Below, in pieces: positions 49,028 through 58,673 of a DNA stretch of 64,000 nt. The notes beneath the pieces are model-generated. The model saw only the letters and a program-made list of their open reading frames with translations, was not told the DNA's origin and searched no databases. This DNA comes from Pseudomonadota bacterium (GTDB lineage Bacteria > Pseudomonadota > Gammaproteobacteria > Steroidobacterales > Woeseiaceae): positions 50,425-114,424 of the forward strand of contig JADFNS010000006.1 of the NCBI GenBank assembly GCA_022563255.1. The letters are read 5' to 3'. Both the position numbers and the translations under genes were made by a program. Each line of letters begins with the position of its first letter. Position 1 is the stretch's first letter.

Positions 49028-50416
49028 ATGAGTGACAAGGCATATCGCATCGAGAAGGACAGCATGGGTGAACTCCGGGTCCCGAAAGACGCACTGTGGG
49101 GTGCGCAGACACAGCGCGCGGTCAACAATTTTCCAATCAGCGGTCTGACGATGCCGCGGGAGTTCATCGCGGCACTGGGGCTTGTGAAATGGGCTGCGGC
49201 TGGAGCAAATTCGGAGCTGGGGCTTCTCAAGAGTGAAATCGCTGCGGCGATTCAGAAAGCCGCGATGTCGGTGTCCACAGGCGACTACGACGAACACTTC
49301 CCGGTCGACGTATTTCAGACGGGTTCGGGCACGAGTTCGAACATGAATGCTAACGAGGTCATTGCACGTCTGGCCACGGCGGAGCTGAGCACAGATGTGC
49401 ACCCGAACGACCACGTCAATATGAGTCAGAGCAGCAACGACGTCATACCGACATGTGTCCACGTTAGTGCCGCGGTTGCGATCAAGAGCAGCCTGTTGCC
49501 GGCGCTGGCGCATCTGTCGGAAGTCCTCGCGGCCAAGGCCGATGAGACGCGCGACGTCGTGAAAACCGGCCGCACGCATTTGATGGACGCGATGCCCATA
49601 ACCCTGGGGCAGGAACTGGATGGTTGGCGCGCGCAAATCGATCATGCCGCGGAGCGTCTGGGCGACACAATGAAGCGCCTTGTCGCGTTGGCGCAAGGCG
49701 GTACGGCAGTTGGCACGGGCATCAATGCGCATCCACGTTTTGGTGCCAAGGTTGCGGTACTGCTCGCGGAGCAGGCCGGCGTTCCGTTCACCTCGGCAAA
49801 GTCGAAATTCGAAGGGCTTAGCAGTATGGACGCTGCGGTCGAGACGTCGGGTCAATTGCGCGTATTGGCAGTGAGCCTGACGAAGATCGCGAACGATCTG
49901 CGCTGGATGAATTCAGGGCCATTGGCGGGGATCGGTGAGATCGCGCTGCCGGCATTGCAGCCAGGTTCCAGCATCATGCCGGGCAAAGTGAACCCGGTGA
50001 TTCCGGAAGCTGTGACCATGGTTTGTGCACAAGTCATCGGGAACGACGCGACCATTGCGATAGGCGGCCAGTCCGGCAATTTTCAGCTCAACGTGATGTT
50101 GCCGGTTGTGGCGTTTAACCTGTTGCAAAGTATTGCTTTGCTCGCAAACGCGAGTACCTGCCTGGCGGACAAGGCGATCGCCGGTTTCACTGTGAACACG
50201 GACAACATCAACCGCGTGCTGGCTCGAAATCCGATTCTCGTGACGGCGCTAAATCCGGTTATTGGTTATGAAAAAGGGGCAGAGATAGCCAAGGAAGCCT
50301 ACCAACAGGGGCGCCCGGTCAAAGAAGTCGCGCGCGAAATGACGGACCTGACGGACGAGGAACTCGACCGCCTGCTCGATCCGTCCGCATTGACCGAGGG
50401 CGGTGTCAAACATTAG
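49028..50416 (+). CDS. fumC: Fumarate hydratase class II
   Basis: Iron-independent fumarase, fumarate to malate. A 462-residue protein starting MSDKAYRIEKDSMGELRVP. The fumarase/aspartase signature GSSIMPGKVNP is present together with TSSNMNANEVI and KTGRTHLMDAMPIT. Chosen start is ATG 49028 with GGAG at 49013-49016. Its end overlaps the nudL start by 14 bases. Confidence 0.95.
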   Translation: MSDKAYRIEKDSMGELRVPKDALWGAQTQRAVNNFPISGLTMPREFIAALGLVKWAAAGANSELGLLKSEIAAAIQKAAMSVSTGDYDEHFPVDVFQTGSGTSSNMNANEVIARLATAELSTDVHPNDHVNMSQSSNDVIPTCVHVSAAVAIKSSLLPALAHLSEVLAAKADETRDVVKTGRTHLMDAMPITLGQELDGWRAQIDHAAERLGDTMKRLVALAQGGTAVGTGINAHPRFGAKVAVLLAEQAGVPFTSAKSKFEGLSSMDAAVETSGQLRVLAVSLTKIANDLRWMNSGPLAGIGEIALPALQPGSSIMPGKVNPVIPEAVTMVCAQVIGNDATIAIGGQSGNFQLNVMLPVVAFNLLQSIALLANASTCLADKAIAGFTVNTDNINRVLARNPILVTALNPVIGYEKGAEIAKEAYQQGRPVKEVAREMTDLTDEELDRLLDPSALTEGGVKH

Positions 50417-51050
50417 CGGTGACTTGATTCTTACGGCTGACACAATTCGTCAGCGCCTGTCGGGCACGAAGCTGCCGACCCGTCCTACCGATATCGTCAT
50501 GCCTCCGGGGAGTTCCCGCTGGCCCGAGCCGATGCGCGAGCAACTGTCTGGCGAACTCACGCCCGCCGGAGTGCTCATACCGATCCTGCAGCACGACGCG
50601 GTGCTGTCTGTGCTGCTGACGCAGCGGTCGGCAGAGCTAAGGCATCATGCAGGGCAGGTCAGTTTCCCGGGCGGTCGCATGGAAGAGTGCGACGACAGCG
50701 TCGAGGCCACAGCGCTGCGGGAAACTCACGAAGAAGTCGGCATCGCGCCGCACGACATCACGGTGGTCGGATATTTGCGCCCGATGCCGACGATCACAGG
50801 ATACGCAGTCACCCCCGTTATTGGCCTCGTAGCGGCGGAAGTGGAACTGGAGATCGATCGTACTGAGGTGGAGTACACATTCGAGGTGCCGCTGTCATTT
50901 TTGCTGGACAAGCGCAACGACGTGCGTACAGAACGCGAAGTCAGCGGTCGCAAAGTGCCGATGATCGAATTTCATTGGGAAAACGAGCGAATTTGGGGCG
51001 CGACGGCCTTTATGATCCTAGCTCTAAGGAAACTTCTGTTAAAACAATAG
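50403..51050 (+). CDS. nudL: Nudix CoA pyrophosphatase (NudL-type)
   Basis: Hydrolyses CoA and derivatives to phosphopantetheine and ADP. A 215-residue protein. The UPF0035 signature L-L-T-Q-R-S-x-x-L-x-x-H-A-G-Q-V-S-F-P-G-G precedes the Nudix box, which ends in ALRETHEEVGI (the conserved R-E-x-x-E-E-x-G). GTG start at 50403 overlapping fumC. mazG follows three bases later. Confidence 0.9.
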   Translation: MSNISGDLILTADTIRQRLSGTKLPTRPTDIVMPPGSSRWPEPMREQLSGELTPAGVLIPILQHDAVLSVLLTQRSAELRHHAGQVSFPGGRMEECDDSVEATALRETHEEVGIAPHDITVVGYLRPMPTITGYAVTPVIGLVAAEVELEIDRTEVEYTFEVPLSFLLDKRNDVRTEREVSGRKVPMIEFHWENERIWGATAFMILALRKLLLKQ

Positions 51051-51053
51051 AAT

Positions 51054-51833
51054 ATGAGAGAAATAGAGAAACTACTTGATATAATGCGCCGCCTTCGTGA
51101 CAAGGACGGCGGCTGTCCGTGGGATGTCGAGCAGGATTTCGCTACGATTGCGCCGTACACGATCGAGGAGGCCTACGAGGTCGCGGACGCGATCGAGCGC
51201 CAGGACATGGACGGTCTTCGTGACGAGCTCGGCGACCTGTTGTTTCAGGTGGTTTTTCACGCACAGATGGCCCAGGAGGCAGGGCATTTCGAGTTTGATG
51301 ACGTAGTGGGCGGTATTTCCGACAAGATGATTCGTCGTCATCCCCATGTTTTCGGCAGTCCAGCGGAGCGTGCTGCAGGGCCGCAGGAAGGCAGCTGGGA
51401 GCGGGTCAAGGAGCTTGAGCGCAGTGAGTCGGTTGATGACAGTGCGTTGGCGGGTGTCGCGAAATCCATTCCGGCGTTGAAAAGGGCGCAAAAACTCGGC
51501 AGTCGTGCGAGTCGCGTAGGGTTCGACTGGCCTGACCGGCATGGCGTCCGGGAGAAGATTCGCGAGGAGATCGATGAACTGGAGGAGGCGGTCGGTACAC
51601 GCGAGGTAGCCGATATCGAGGAAGAATTCGGCGACGTGCTGTTTGCGGTCGTCAATCTGGCCCGGCACCTTGATATCGACCCGGAGAAGGCCCTGACGGG
51701 TGCCAATCGCAAGTTTGAAAGGCGATTTCGGGACATGGAACGGGAAATCAACGCAAACGGCAAACGCATGAGCGACTTCAATCTTGAGACGCTCGACAAA
51801 TACTGGCGGGCGGCCAAAAAGCGCGTGGGCTAA
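51054..51833 (+). CDS. mazG: Nucleoside triphosphate pyrophosphohydrolase MazG
   Basis: House-cleaning enzyme that removes aberrant NTPs. A 259-residue protein with two MazG domains; conserved GGCPWDVEQ and EEAYEVADAIE (EExxE metal motif) near residue 35, ELGDLLFQVVFHA, and a second copy EEIDELEEAV...EEFGDVLFAVVNLAR. Follows nudL by three bases. Confidence 0.95.
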   Translation: MREIEKLLDIMRRLRDKDGGCPWDVEQDFATIAPYTIEEAYEVADAIERQDMDGLRDELGDLLFQVVFHAQMAQEAGHFEFDDVVGGISDKMIRRHPHVFGSPAERAAGPQEGSWERVKELERSESVDDSALAGVAKSIPALKRAQKLGSRASRVGFDWPDRHGVREKIREEIDELEEAVGTREVADIEEEFGDVLFAVVNLARHLDIDPEKALTGANRKFERRFRDMEREINANGKRMSDFNLETLDKYWRAAKKRVG

Positions 51834-51881
51834 TCGGCCCTGCTTCGTTGCATCGTGTTGTCGCACAGTGGGAAAGCGACC

Positions 51882-51935
51882 TTGACAAAGTGTAAAGCGT
51901 ACAATACAGTGCAGTTATATCAAGTATGCTTTACA
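51882..51935 (+). promoter_or_regulatory. Promoter with flanking inverted repeat for the membrane-protein/XRE pair
   Basis: TTGACA (51882-51887), a 17-bp spacer, TACAGT (51905-51910). TGTAAAGC (51891-51898) lies between the -35 and -10, and its exact complement GCTTTACA (51928-51935) lies just after the predicted start. TGACAAAG occurs at 51883 and 51939. The paired half-sites suggest operators for the XRE protein encoded downstream (inference). Confidence 0.55.
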
Positions 51936-51955
51936 AAATGACAAAGAGGATAGAC

Positions 51956-52399
51956 ATGATGACGATTGAAACAAGGCAAAGAAGTTTCTGGCAAATAATC
52001 AAAGACTGCTCCGGTACCGAAACTGACCGGCGCAATCAATACCGGTTCATCGCCTGGACATTCGCCTGGGCGTTGAGTTATGTCGCCGCCAGCTGGTCGT
52101 TGAAGGCGGATTGGGAGCTCGCGACCCCGCTGACGTGGTTTTTGGTGGCGGCGCCCAGTGCCATTGCTGTTGTTGCCGTATGGGCCTATTTGCGTTTCTT
52201 GCGCATGGCGGATGAACTGTTGCGCAAGATTCAGCTCGAAGGACTCGCGCTGGGATTTGCGGTTGGCGTGATGTTCATCACAGGCTATCAACTGGCCGAA
52301 GCAGCCGGGGCATCGCAACTACAGACGGATCACATTATTCTGGTCATGATATTCAGCTGGATGGCGGGGCAGTTTCACGGCATGTGGCGCTACCGATGA
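51956..52399 (+). CDS. Small four-helix membrane protein
   Basis: A 147-residue protein. The ATG at 51956 has AGAGGA five bases upstream, so the longer frame from 51926 is rejected. Hydrophobic helices lie at about 30-48, 58-80, 98-118 and 124-142. The charged loop RMADELLRKIQLEG connects two of them and is commonly conserved in this type of protein. Its stop overlaps the start of an XRE regulator (ATGA). Pairs of this kind (small membrane protein plus XRE regulator) recur in bacteria; the role is unknown. Confidence 0.75.
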   Translation: MMTIETRQRSFWQIIKDCSGTETDRRNQYRFIAWTFAWALSYVAASWSLKADWELATPLTWFLVAAPSAIAVVAVWAYLRFLRMADELLRKIQLEGLALGFAVGVMFITGYQLAEAAGASQLQTDHIILVMIFSWMAGQFHGMWRYR

Positions 52400-52590
52400 A
52401 AAACCGTTTGCGTGTATTGCGAGCAGAACGGGAGTGGTCGCAGGCCGTGCTGGCCGAACAACTGCTGGTTTCCCGCCAGACGGTCAATGCCATTGAGACC
52501 GGCAAGTACGATCCCGGACTCCCGCTGGCCTTTAAAATTGCCCGCATCTTTGAACAACGCATTGAGGACGTTTTCGATCCCGGCCAATAA
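52396..52590 (+). CDS. XRE/Cro-type helix-turn-helix regulator
   Basis: A 64-residue DNA-binding protein, MKNRLRVLRAEREWSQAVLA. Helix-turn-helix residues are SQAVLAEQLLVSRQTVNAIE. This minimal form lacks a ligand domain. The ATG overlaps the membrane-protein stop, so the two are translationally coupled. Most likely represses its own promoter at 51882-51935, with the membrane protein perhaps controlling it (inference). Confidence 0.85.
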   Translation: MKNRLRVLRAEREWSQAVLAEQLLVSRQTVNAIETGKYDPGLPLAFKIARIFEQRIEDVFDPGQ

Positions 52591-52713
52591 GAGCCAAGGC
52601 AAACCGGGGGGCAGGACTATCGGTGCGGCCATTCAGGTGTCGTTCAGTGCGCTCAGGATAGTCTTGTTCCCAGGCTGGCAAAAAGCCGGTCGTTGGACTC
52701 AAGGACAGTAGAC

Positions 52714-53289
52714 ATGAACAGGAAACCGAAACTCGCAGCTCTGGCGTCCGCAGCGATGCTTCTGGGTACCACTGCAAATTCTCTGGCAGATCACGACAGC
52801 CGCTCTTATGCGCGCAGTGATCGCGCCGTGTACGACTACGCACAGGTCATATCTGCCCAGCCGGTCATTGACTATGTAACAGTGACGACGCCGGTGCGAG
52901 AGTGCTGGGAAGAAACGCAGTACTACACGGTCGATCGCCGTGTCTACAACAACGGCGGCGGGACCCTGCTGGGCGCCATTATTGGTGGCGTTATCGGTCA
53001 TCAGATCGGCAGCGGACACGGCCGTGACGCGGCGACCGTTGCCGGGGTCCTCATCGGCGCCGGTATTGGCAGTACCTCGTCGCGGCAGCGTTATGGCGAA
53101 CCAGCCGGCGTCGAGCGCCATGCACGTCAGGTCGAGCGTTGCGAAACGCGCTATCGCGAGCATCGCGAAGAGCGTATTAACGGATACCGGGTGACGTATC
53201 GTTACCACGGCCAGAAATACGTTACCGAGATGCCCTATGACCCAGGCAACAAGATTCGCGTGCGGGTAGACGTACGGCCTGCCCGTTAA
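52714..53289 (+). CDS. Exported glycine-zipper 2TM protein
   Basis: A 191-residue protein. The signal peptide ends near TANSLA-DHDS. A glycine zipper (GTLLGAIIGGVIGHQIGSG and a second copy GVLIGAGIGS) lies at about 88-125, preceded by a Tyr/Asp-rich region. Two cysteines (ECW and VERCETR) flank the zipper. Glycine-zipper 2TM proteins (SlyB/Rcp-like) associate with the envelope, and SlyB is a known PhoPQ target, which fits the phoPQ-like genes two genes downstream. AAGGA precedes the ATG. Confidence 0.75.
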   Translation: MNRKPKLAALASAAMLLGTTANSLADHDSRSYARSDRAVYDYAQVISAQPVIDYVTVTTPVRECWEETQYYTVDRRVYNNGGGTLLGAIIGGVIGHQIGSGHGRDAATVAGVLIGAGIGSTSSRQRYGEPAGVERHARQVERCETRYREHREERINGYRVTYRYHGQKYVTEMPYDPGNKIRVRVDVRPAR

Positions 53290-53304
53290 TTCCGGAGGCT
53301 TGTT

Positions 53305-53661
53305 GTGCGCCGCCGCGTTGCAATCAAACGGTTCTCATACGACACTTGGCGCATGCGCTTCCTGCTGACACTACTGGTTTTCGCTGCTCTGGCATTTTGG
53401 CCAGGGCGTGCGAACGCTTTCGACCTCGAGAGCGTGCTCAAGGAGCAGCACGTGCAGTATCCGGGCGTCGCGCAAATGCGTGTCGCACAGGGTGGCGGAA
53501 TGTCGTTGTCGCAGGCGATTGAATCGATTCGCCGGAGGACCGGCGGCAAGGTCGTCAGCGCCGAGACCAGAGTGCAGGGCGGACGCGAAGTTCATTACAT
53601 TAAAGTTCTTACCAGGGATGGCAGGGTCAAGACTCACAAAGTCAATGGCCGACGCCGCTAA
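53305..53661 (+). CDS. PepSY-like exported protein
   Basis: A 118-residue protein starting with GTG 53305 preceded by GGAGG at a six-base spacing. A signal-like segment (RFLLTLLVFAALAFWPGRANA) follows a basic stretch of about 17 residues. The mature part, MSLSQAIESIRRRTGGKVVSAETRVQGG followed by HYIKVLTRDGRVKTHKV, has the alpha/beta pattern of PepSY domains. PepSY proteins often sit beside two-component systems and may modulate the sensor. It ends seven bases before the response-regulator ATG. Confidence 0.7.
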   Translation: MRRRVAIKRFSYDTWRMRFLLTLLVFAALAFWPGRANAFDLESVLKEQHVQYPGVAQMRVAQGGGMSLSQAIESIRRRTGGKVVSAETRVQGGREVHYIKVLTRDGRVKTHKVNGRRR

Positions 53662-53668
53662 TCCGAAT

Positions 53669-54355
53669 ATGCGACTACTGGTAATTGAAGACGACGTGAC
53701 GCTGCGCGAATCGATCGTCAAGAAACTCGGTGAATCGGGTTTTGCGGTGGAGCAGGCGGCCGACGGCAAAGAGGGCCTGTATTTTGCCGAGGAGTATCCG
53801 ATAGACCTCGCGATCATCGATCTTGGATTGCCCGAGATATCCGGACTGGAAATCATTCGCAAGCTACGCGAGCAGGGCAAGACTTATCCGATTCTTATTC
53901 TGACGGCACGTGATCGCTGGGAAGACAAGGTGGATGGGTTAAGCGCCGGGGCCGATGACTACGTCGTAAAACCGTTTCATTTCGAGGAACTCGATGCCCG
54001 CATCAATGCTTTGCTGCGGCGCAGCGGCGGCTGGGCGTCGCCGAAACTTGCGGCCGATCCCGTGATGCTCGATATGTCGCGTCAGGAACTCTATGTCAAC
54101 GACGAGGTGATAGAACTCACCAGTTTCGAATACAAGATCATCGAATTCCTGATGATTCGTGCCGGTCAGGTCATTTCCAAAGCGGAGCTCACGGATCGAC
54201 TCTACGATCAGGACTTCGAGCGCGACAGCAATGTGATCGAGGTCTTCATTGGGCGCTTGCGCAGGAAAATGGATCCGGACAACTCCATCAATCCCATTGA
54301 GACGCTACGTGGCCGCGGCTACCGCTTCGCCCTGGAGCGTAATCAGTCAGGCTGA
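53669..54355 (+). CDS. phoP: OmpR/PhoP-type response regulator
   Basis: A 228-residue DNA-binding response regulator. The receiver phosphate site is D51 (IIDLGLPE) with K101 in VVKPFHFEEL. The segment LTARDRWEDKVDGLSAGADDYVVKPF is very close to enterobacterial PhoP. The C-terminal winged helix spans about 128-225. Start at ATG 53669 (MRLLVIEDD) is preferred over ATG 53645. Nine bases before the kinase gene. Whether it senses Mg2+ or peptides as in E. coli is not shown by sequence; PhoP here means by similarity only. Confidence 0.85.
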   Translation: MRLLVIEDDVTLRESIVKKLGESGFAVEQAADGKEGLYFAEEYPIDLAIIDLGLPEISGLEIIRKLREQGKTYPILILTARDRWEDKVDGLSAGADDYVVKPFHFEELDARINALLRRSGGWASPKLAADPVMLDMSRQELYVNDEVIELTSFEYKIIEFLMIRAGQVISKAELTDRLYDQDFERDSNVIEVFIGRLRRKMDPDNSINPIETLRGRGYRFALERNQSG

Positions 54356-54363
54356 CCGGACCT

Positions 54364-55737
54364 ATGAATTCACTGAGCAGCCGACTTCTTATCTCAGTCA
54401 GCGTGCTGCTGTTGCTGTTCTTTGGCGCCACGATAGCGGTTCTCGATACGGCATTCACCGAAGCCGGAGAACAATCGCGTCGCGATATTCTCGACGGCCA
54501 CCTGATTGCATTGCTGGCGGCTGCGGAACCGGGCGACGACGGGGAACTCGCGCTCCCCGACAGACTGAGGGAACCGCGATTCGGGCGCATTGGCTCGGGC
54601 CTTTACGGCGAACTGCGCAGCGCGGACCGTGTTGTATTGTGGCGCTCCCGATCGGCCCTCGGTCTTGTGATTCCAGAAGGCTTTGCACCCGATGTGGGCG
54701 AACAGCTGTTTGCGCGGGAATCCCTGGACGATGGTACGCCGTTGCTGACATTGAGTCTCGCCGTCGAGTGGGAGTTTAACGACGGCGCGTCGAAATATTA
54801 TTTGTTCAAAGTCGCTGAGAGCCTGGATTCCTTCAACGCGCAGATCGCGGGTTTTCGCGGACAGTTGTTCGGTTGGTTTGCCGCTGTTGCGGCCACGATG
54901 TTGCTGTCGTTTTCATTATTGTTACGCGGTCTCTTGCGGCCGCTGCGCAAAATCGAAACTGAAATCGGCGAGATCGAAGAGGGCAGTCGCGTTTCATTGT
55001 CAGGCGAGTTTCCGACGGAACTCAAGGGAGTGGCGCGGAACATGAACCTCTTGATCGACAGTGAGCGAGCCAGATCGGATCGCTACCGCTTTACGCTCGA
55101 TAATCTGGCGCACAGTTTGAAGACCCCGCTGGCGGCGATGCGCGCTCTGCTCAACGACGGCGACAATGCGAAATTTGGTGCTCGCTTCGACGAACAAATA
55201 GAGCGCATGGATGAAATTGTTCGCTACCAGTTGCGCAAGCCCGCCGCGTCGGTCTCCGATAAACTCGTACTCAAATCGGTCCGGGTCGAGAAGGAGGTTT
55301 TGCGGCTGATCGAGGGACTGCGCAAGGTCCATCACGACAAGGCGCCGGAGTTCGACGTCAGCATCGAAAAAGGCATGCGATTTCGCGGCGATACAGGCGA
55401 CTTTCTCGAGCTGGCGGGCAACTTGCTGGACAATGCCTGCAAGTGGTGCGAGAAAAAAGTCAGCATCCATGTTGTGTCGGCGGCTGCGGGCGCGACAGTG
55501 AGCGGCATGGTGTTGACGGTGTCCGATGACGGACCTGGCATACCGCAGGATGCGGCGGCTGCGCTATTGCAGCGAGGCATGCGCCTCGATGAGTCTACGC
55601 CGGGACACGGTATCGGCCTCGCCGTGGTCAAAGACATTGCCCGTTCCTACGGCGGGCTGCTCTCCATCAGGCAATCCGCCCTGGGCGGCGCGGAAATCAT
55701 CGTTTCGATACCGCCGCTGGGTAGCGCGAAGTCATAA
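54364..55737 (+). CDS. phoQ: PhoQ-like sensor histidine kinase
   Basis: A 457-residue membrane kinase. Helices at about 9-28 and 169-190 enclose a periplasmic sensor (about 29-168). A HAMP-like linker follows. The phospho-accepting H250 lies in [14 protein letters not shown], the H-box form typical of PhoQ. ATPase boxes are N ([13 protein letters not shown]), G1 (DDGPGIP) and G2 ([13 protein letters not shown]). The sensor lacks an obvious cluster of acidic residues like that of E. coli PhoQ, so the signal may differ. Its end overlaps the convergent ALDH gene by six bases. Confidence 0.85.
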   Translation: MNSLSSRLLISVSVLLLLFFGATIAVLDTAFTEAGEQSRRDILDGHLIALLAAAEPGDDGELALPDRLREPRFGRIGSGLYGELRSADRVVLWRSRSALGLVIPEGFAPDVGEQLFARESLDDGTPLLTLSLAVEWEFNDGASKYYLFKVAESLDSFNAQIAGFRGQLFGWFAAVAATMLLSFSLLLRGLLRPLRKIETEIGEIEEGSRVSLSGEFPTELKGVARNMNLLIDSERARSDRYRFTLDNLAHSLKTPLAAMRALLNDGDNAKFGARFDEQIERMDEIVRYQLRKPAASVSDKLVLKSVRVEKEVLRLIEGLRKVHHDKAPEFDVSIEKGMRFRGDTGDFLELAGNLLDNACKWCEKKVSIHVVSAAAGATVSGMVLTVSDDGPGIPQDAAAALLQRGMRLDESTPGHGIGLAVVKDIARSYGGLLSIRQSALGGAEIIVSIPPLGSAKS

Positions 55738-57249
55738 ATCGAAATTAATGCCCTGCGCCAGGGGCAGATCCTTGCCCCAGTTGATCGTGTTGGTCTGGCG
55801 TCGCATATACGCTTTCCAGGAATCGCTGCCGGACTCACGACCGCCGCCGGTTTCTTTTTCGCCACCGAATGCGCCGCCAATTTCGGCGCCCGAGGTGCCG
55901 ATGTTGACGTTTGCAATGCCGCAGTCGGAGCCACCTGCAGACAGGTAGTACTCGGCGTTTCGCAGGCTGTCGGTGAAAATCGAAGAGGACAGTCCCTGCA
56001 CGACGCCGTTTTGCATGGCGATTGCCTCGTCAATGGTGTCGAACGAAATCAGGTACAGGATTGGACCGAATGTCTCGGTTTGTACGATATCCCAATCGTT
56101 TTGGGCGACGGCAATCGCGGGCGTAACAAAGTTGCCGGGTCCGTCGATGCGCTCGCCGCCACACAACAATTCACCGCCGGCGTCGACCACGGCAGCACAG
56201 GCGTCCTCAAGGCGTTGCACTGCGGCAGTATCGGTCAGCGGCCCCATGAGCGTATCGGGATCCAACGGGTCGCCAATACGCACTTGTCCATAGGCTTTGA
56301 CCAGCGCTTTCTTGAGTTCCTCGAATCTCGAACGATGCGCGATGATGCGGCGAGTTGATGTGCAGCGTTGTCCGGCCGTGCCGACAGCGCCGAACACGAT
56401 GGCCGGAATAACGAGGTCCATGTTGGCGTGCTCGTCGACGATGATCGCGTTGTTGCCGCCGAGTTCGAGCAGGCACTTGCCCGTGCGTCTGGCGACTTGT
56501 TCGCCGACCTGGCGACCGACCGCGCAGGAGCCCGTGAACGATATGAGGTTGATGCGCTTGTCAGCGACGAATTGTTGAGCAAGTTCGTTGCTGCCGTCGT
56601 TGATCAGGAAAAATACGGGCGGCAAATCCATGCCTGCCAACGCCTCGTTGACGATCTTTTGCACGGCAACGCCACACAGCGGCGCCTTGGGTGACGGCTT
56701 CCAGATATTGACGTTGCCGCAGATCGCCGCGAGGCAGGCGTTCCAGGCGTACACGGCGACCGGAAAGTTGAACGCTGAAATCGTGCCAACGATGCCGAGC
56801 GGATGCCACTGTTCGTACATCCGGTGCTGTGGACGTTCCGAGTGCATCGTGCGGCCGTATAGCATGCGCGACTGGCCGACTGCGAAGTCGGCGATGTCGA
56901 TCATTTCCTGGACTTCGCCATCGCCTTCGGCCTTGATTTTGCCCATCTCAAGCGTGACCAGGCTGCCGAGTGCGTCTTTATGTTTTCTAAGTGCGTTGGC
57001 GATGTTACGAATGGCTTCGCCACGTACCGGCGCAGGGATGGTTCGCCAACTCAGGAACGATTCCTGTGCCGTCGTCACTACTTGCTCGTATTCCGCCTGC
57101 GTGGTGGAACGGACGCTCGCGATAATCTCATTGGTCGCCGGGTTGATCGATTCAATCAGTTCCGCAGAATCGTCCGCGCTGGAATCCGCGCCAAGCCAGG
57201 TCCCGTCGTTAATGGACTCGAGGCCTAGCTGCTCAAGTATCTCTTTCAT
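55732..57249 (-). CDS. amaB: Aldehyde dehydrogenase, ALDH7/AASADH type
   Basis: Oxidises alpha-aminoadipate semialdehyde / piperideine-6-carboxylate to aminoadipate in lysine catabolism. A 505-residue protein. The catalytic cysteine is C296 in [10 protein letters not shown], and the general-base glutamate is in [10 protein letters not shown]. The substrate segment [20 protein letters not shown] is typical of ALDH7. It overlaps the upstream saccharopine-dehydrogenase-like gene by four bases, which supports the lysine role. Confidence 0.88.
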   Translation of the reverse strand: MKEILEQLGLESINDGTWLGADSSADDSAELIESINPATNEIIASVRSTTQAEYEQVVTTAQESFLSWRTIPAPVRGEAIRNIANALRKHKDALGSLVTLEMGKIKAEGDGEVQEMIDIADFAVGQSRMLYGRTMHSERPQHRMYEQWHPLGIVGTISAFNFPVAVYAWNACLAAICGNVNIWKPSPKAPLCGVAVQKIVNEALAGMDLPPVFFLINDGSNELAQQFVADKRINLISFTGSCAVGRQVGEQVARRTGKCLLELGGNNAIIVDEHANMDLVIPAIVFGAVGTAGQRCTSTRRIIAHRSRFEELKKALVKAYGQVRIGDPLDPDTLMGPLTDTAAVQRLEDACAAVVDAGGELLCGGERIDGPGNFVTPAIAVAQNDWDIVQTETFGPILYLISFDTIDEAIAMQNGVVQGLSSSIFTDSLRNAEYYLSAGGSDCGIANVNIGTSGAEIGGAFGGEKETGGGRESGSDSWKAYMRRQTNTINWGKDLPLAQGINFDL

Positions 57250-58418
57250 GCCTGTTCTCCCGCATTGGCGCGCTGCTGACCCGTTTCGCCACGTGCGATG
57301 AGTTCAGCCGATGTTTGGTTGGTACCGCCATGTGCGTAGTACTGTCCGAAGCGGTTATCCAGAACTTCCAGCAAGCGGAACTGCTCTTGCGCCACAAAGC
57401 CATGGTACTTCGAAGGATCGGACAGCACGATATCGAGAACACTGCAAATGCCCGCCGCTGTCGTAATCTGGATCGCAGACCACAGTCGTCCGGCCACTTG
57501 CTCCGGGTACACCTTGTTGACGTAATTTTCTTCGCGCAGTTCGCCATTTTGCATGCCCGTAACGGCGGCATAAACGATCACGACGTCTTGCAATGTTTGC
57601 GGCACCGAATTTTCCAGAATGCGTTTCAGAGTTTCCCGATCGTGATTCAGTTTCAGGCCGTTCATGAGCAGTCGCATCTGCTCGCAATGACCCGGGTAGC
57701 GAATCGTTTTGTAATTCATGGTCGAAACACGATCGCCATACGTCTCACCGAGTGACCCAAGGCCACCGGAGGTGTTGAACGCTTCGTAGAGTTTGCCGTC
57801 GATCTCGATTTCTTCGAGACCCTCGAGCGGCATCACGTCGATCTCCTTGCCGTCTACGATGCTCTTGCAGAGATTGCCATACTCGTTGATGACGCCGTCG
57901 GTGGACCAGGTCAAAGAATATTTGAGGACATTGTTCGGGTGCTGCGGCAGAGCCCCTACACGCAGTTTTACCGACTCCAGTGAATCGAAATGCTGAATGA
58001 GTTCGTTCGCGGCAATACTGATAAATCCGGGGGCCAAACCGCATTGTGGAGCGAACACTGTGTCGGCGCCTTCGGCAAGCTTGCGTACGGCCGCAGTGGC
58101 GGCAACATCTTCGGTCAGATCGAAATAATGCAGGTGCTCTTCCCGGGCCACAGCTGCAACGCCAACGTTGCAGTAGTAGGGCAGACTTGAAACCACTGCC
58201 AACGGTTTGTGTTTGCGCACATGTCGGGTCAGCAGAGTTTTGTCGCTTGCGTCCAGATCGAAAGCGGCGATGTTGTCAAGCTGGTGCGCATTCGCGACTT
58301 CGGCTGCGGCGCCCGGCCTGGAGTCAACCAGTTGCACGTGATAGTCGCCACTTTCGGCGAGCAGTCCCGAGATCAATGCGCCTATTTTGCCGGCGCCGAG
58401 TACCAGTACGTCTTGCAT
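57246..58418 (-). CDS. Saccharopine dehydrogenase family / lysine 6-dehydrogenase-like
   Basis: A 390-residue protein. N-terminal Rossmann motif [13 protein letters not shown] near residue 9, and the conserved [14 protein letters not shown] segment in the saccharopine-dehydrogenase core. With the ALDH7 gene that overlaps it, a lysine to aminoadipate-semialdehyde to aminoadipate route is likely (lysine 6-dehydrogenase or a split saccharopine dehydrogenase). The ATG 58418 has GGGGA upstream. The frame is open through the upstream leader (GTG 58508), but the intervening terminator hairpin argues against that start. Confidence 0.85.
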   Translation of the reverse strand: MQDVLVLGAGKIGALISGLLAESGDYHVQLVDSRPGAAAEVANAHQLDNIAAFDLDASDKTLLTRHVRKHKPLAVVSSLPYYCNVGVAAVAREEHLHYFDLTEDVAATAAVRKLAEGADTVFAPQCGLAPGFISIAANELIQHFDSLESVKLRVGALPQHPNNVLKYSLTWSTDGVINEYGNLCKSIVDGKEIDVMPLEGLEEIEIDGKLYEAFNTSGGLGSLGETYGDRVSTMNYKTIRYPGHCEQMRLLMNGLKLNHDRETLKRILENSVPQTLQDVVIVYAAVTGMQNGELREENYVNKVYPEQVAGRLWSAIQITTAAGICSVLDIVLSDPSKYHGFVAQEQFRLLEVLDNRFGQYYAHGGTNQTSAELIARGETGQQRANAGEQA

Positions 58419-58428
58419 GGATATCCCC

Positions 58429-58461
58429 AAAAAAAATAAAAAACCGCCAGTGTTGCGGCGG
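58429..58461 (-). terminator. Intrinsic terminator in the leader of the lysine catabolic operon
   Basis: On the minus strand CCGCC-gcaacact-GGCGG (58461-58444) is followed by TTTTTTATTTTTTTT (58443-58429). It ends about ten bases before the start codon of the dehydrogenase gene, with its RBS directly after the tail. Such placement suggests attenuation, or protection from read-through. The region 58419-58673 contains no other gene. Confidence 0.75.
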
Positions 58462-58540
58462 ATATTATGGCGCTGCATTGTGCCTATGTCGCGGCCGGCT
58501 TGCCACACCTGCCCTGAGTATCCGACGGACTGAAATTTGC

Positions 58541-58546
58541 TACTAT
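58541..58546 (+). promoter_or_regulatory. Candidate extended -10 box upstream of DAHP synthase
   Basis: TGCTACTAT (TG at 58538-58539, TACTAT at 58541-58546) fits an extended -10 element. No good -35 is present. It would give a leader of about 120 bases. TATAAA at 58583-58588 is an alternative. Confidence 0.3.
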
Positions 58547-58673
58547 GTTTGTCCCGTCTCTGAAGTTCCCTGAAGTAGTCGTTATAAATCTTTGATTACA
58601 TGAGAAACTTTTGAGCCTATTCTCTGGGCATGACAGTGTCTGTGCTGGCTGCCGGGAGAAATAAGCGGCTAAC

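Noticed and set aside
58419..58673. Lysine riboswitch in the lysine catabolic leader
   Set aside because: The leader before the terminator is too short for the five-helix lysine aptamer and I see none of its conserved junction words.
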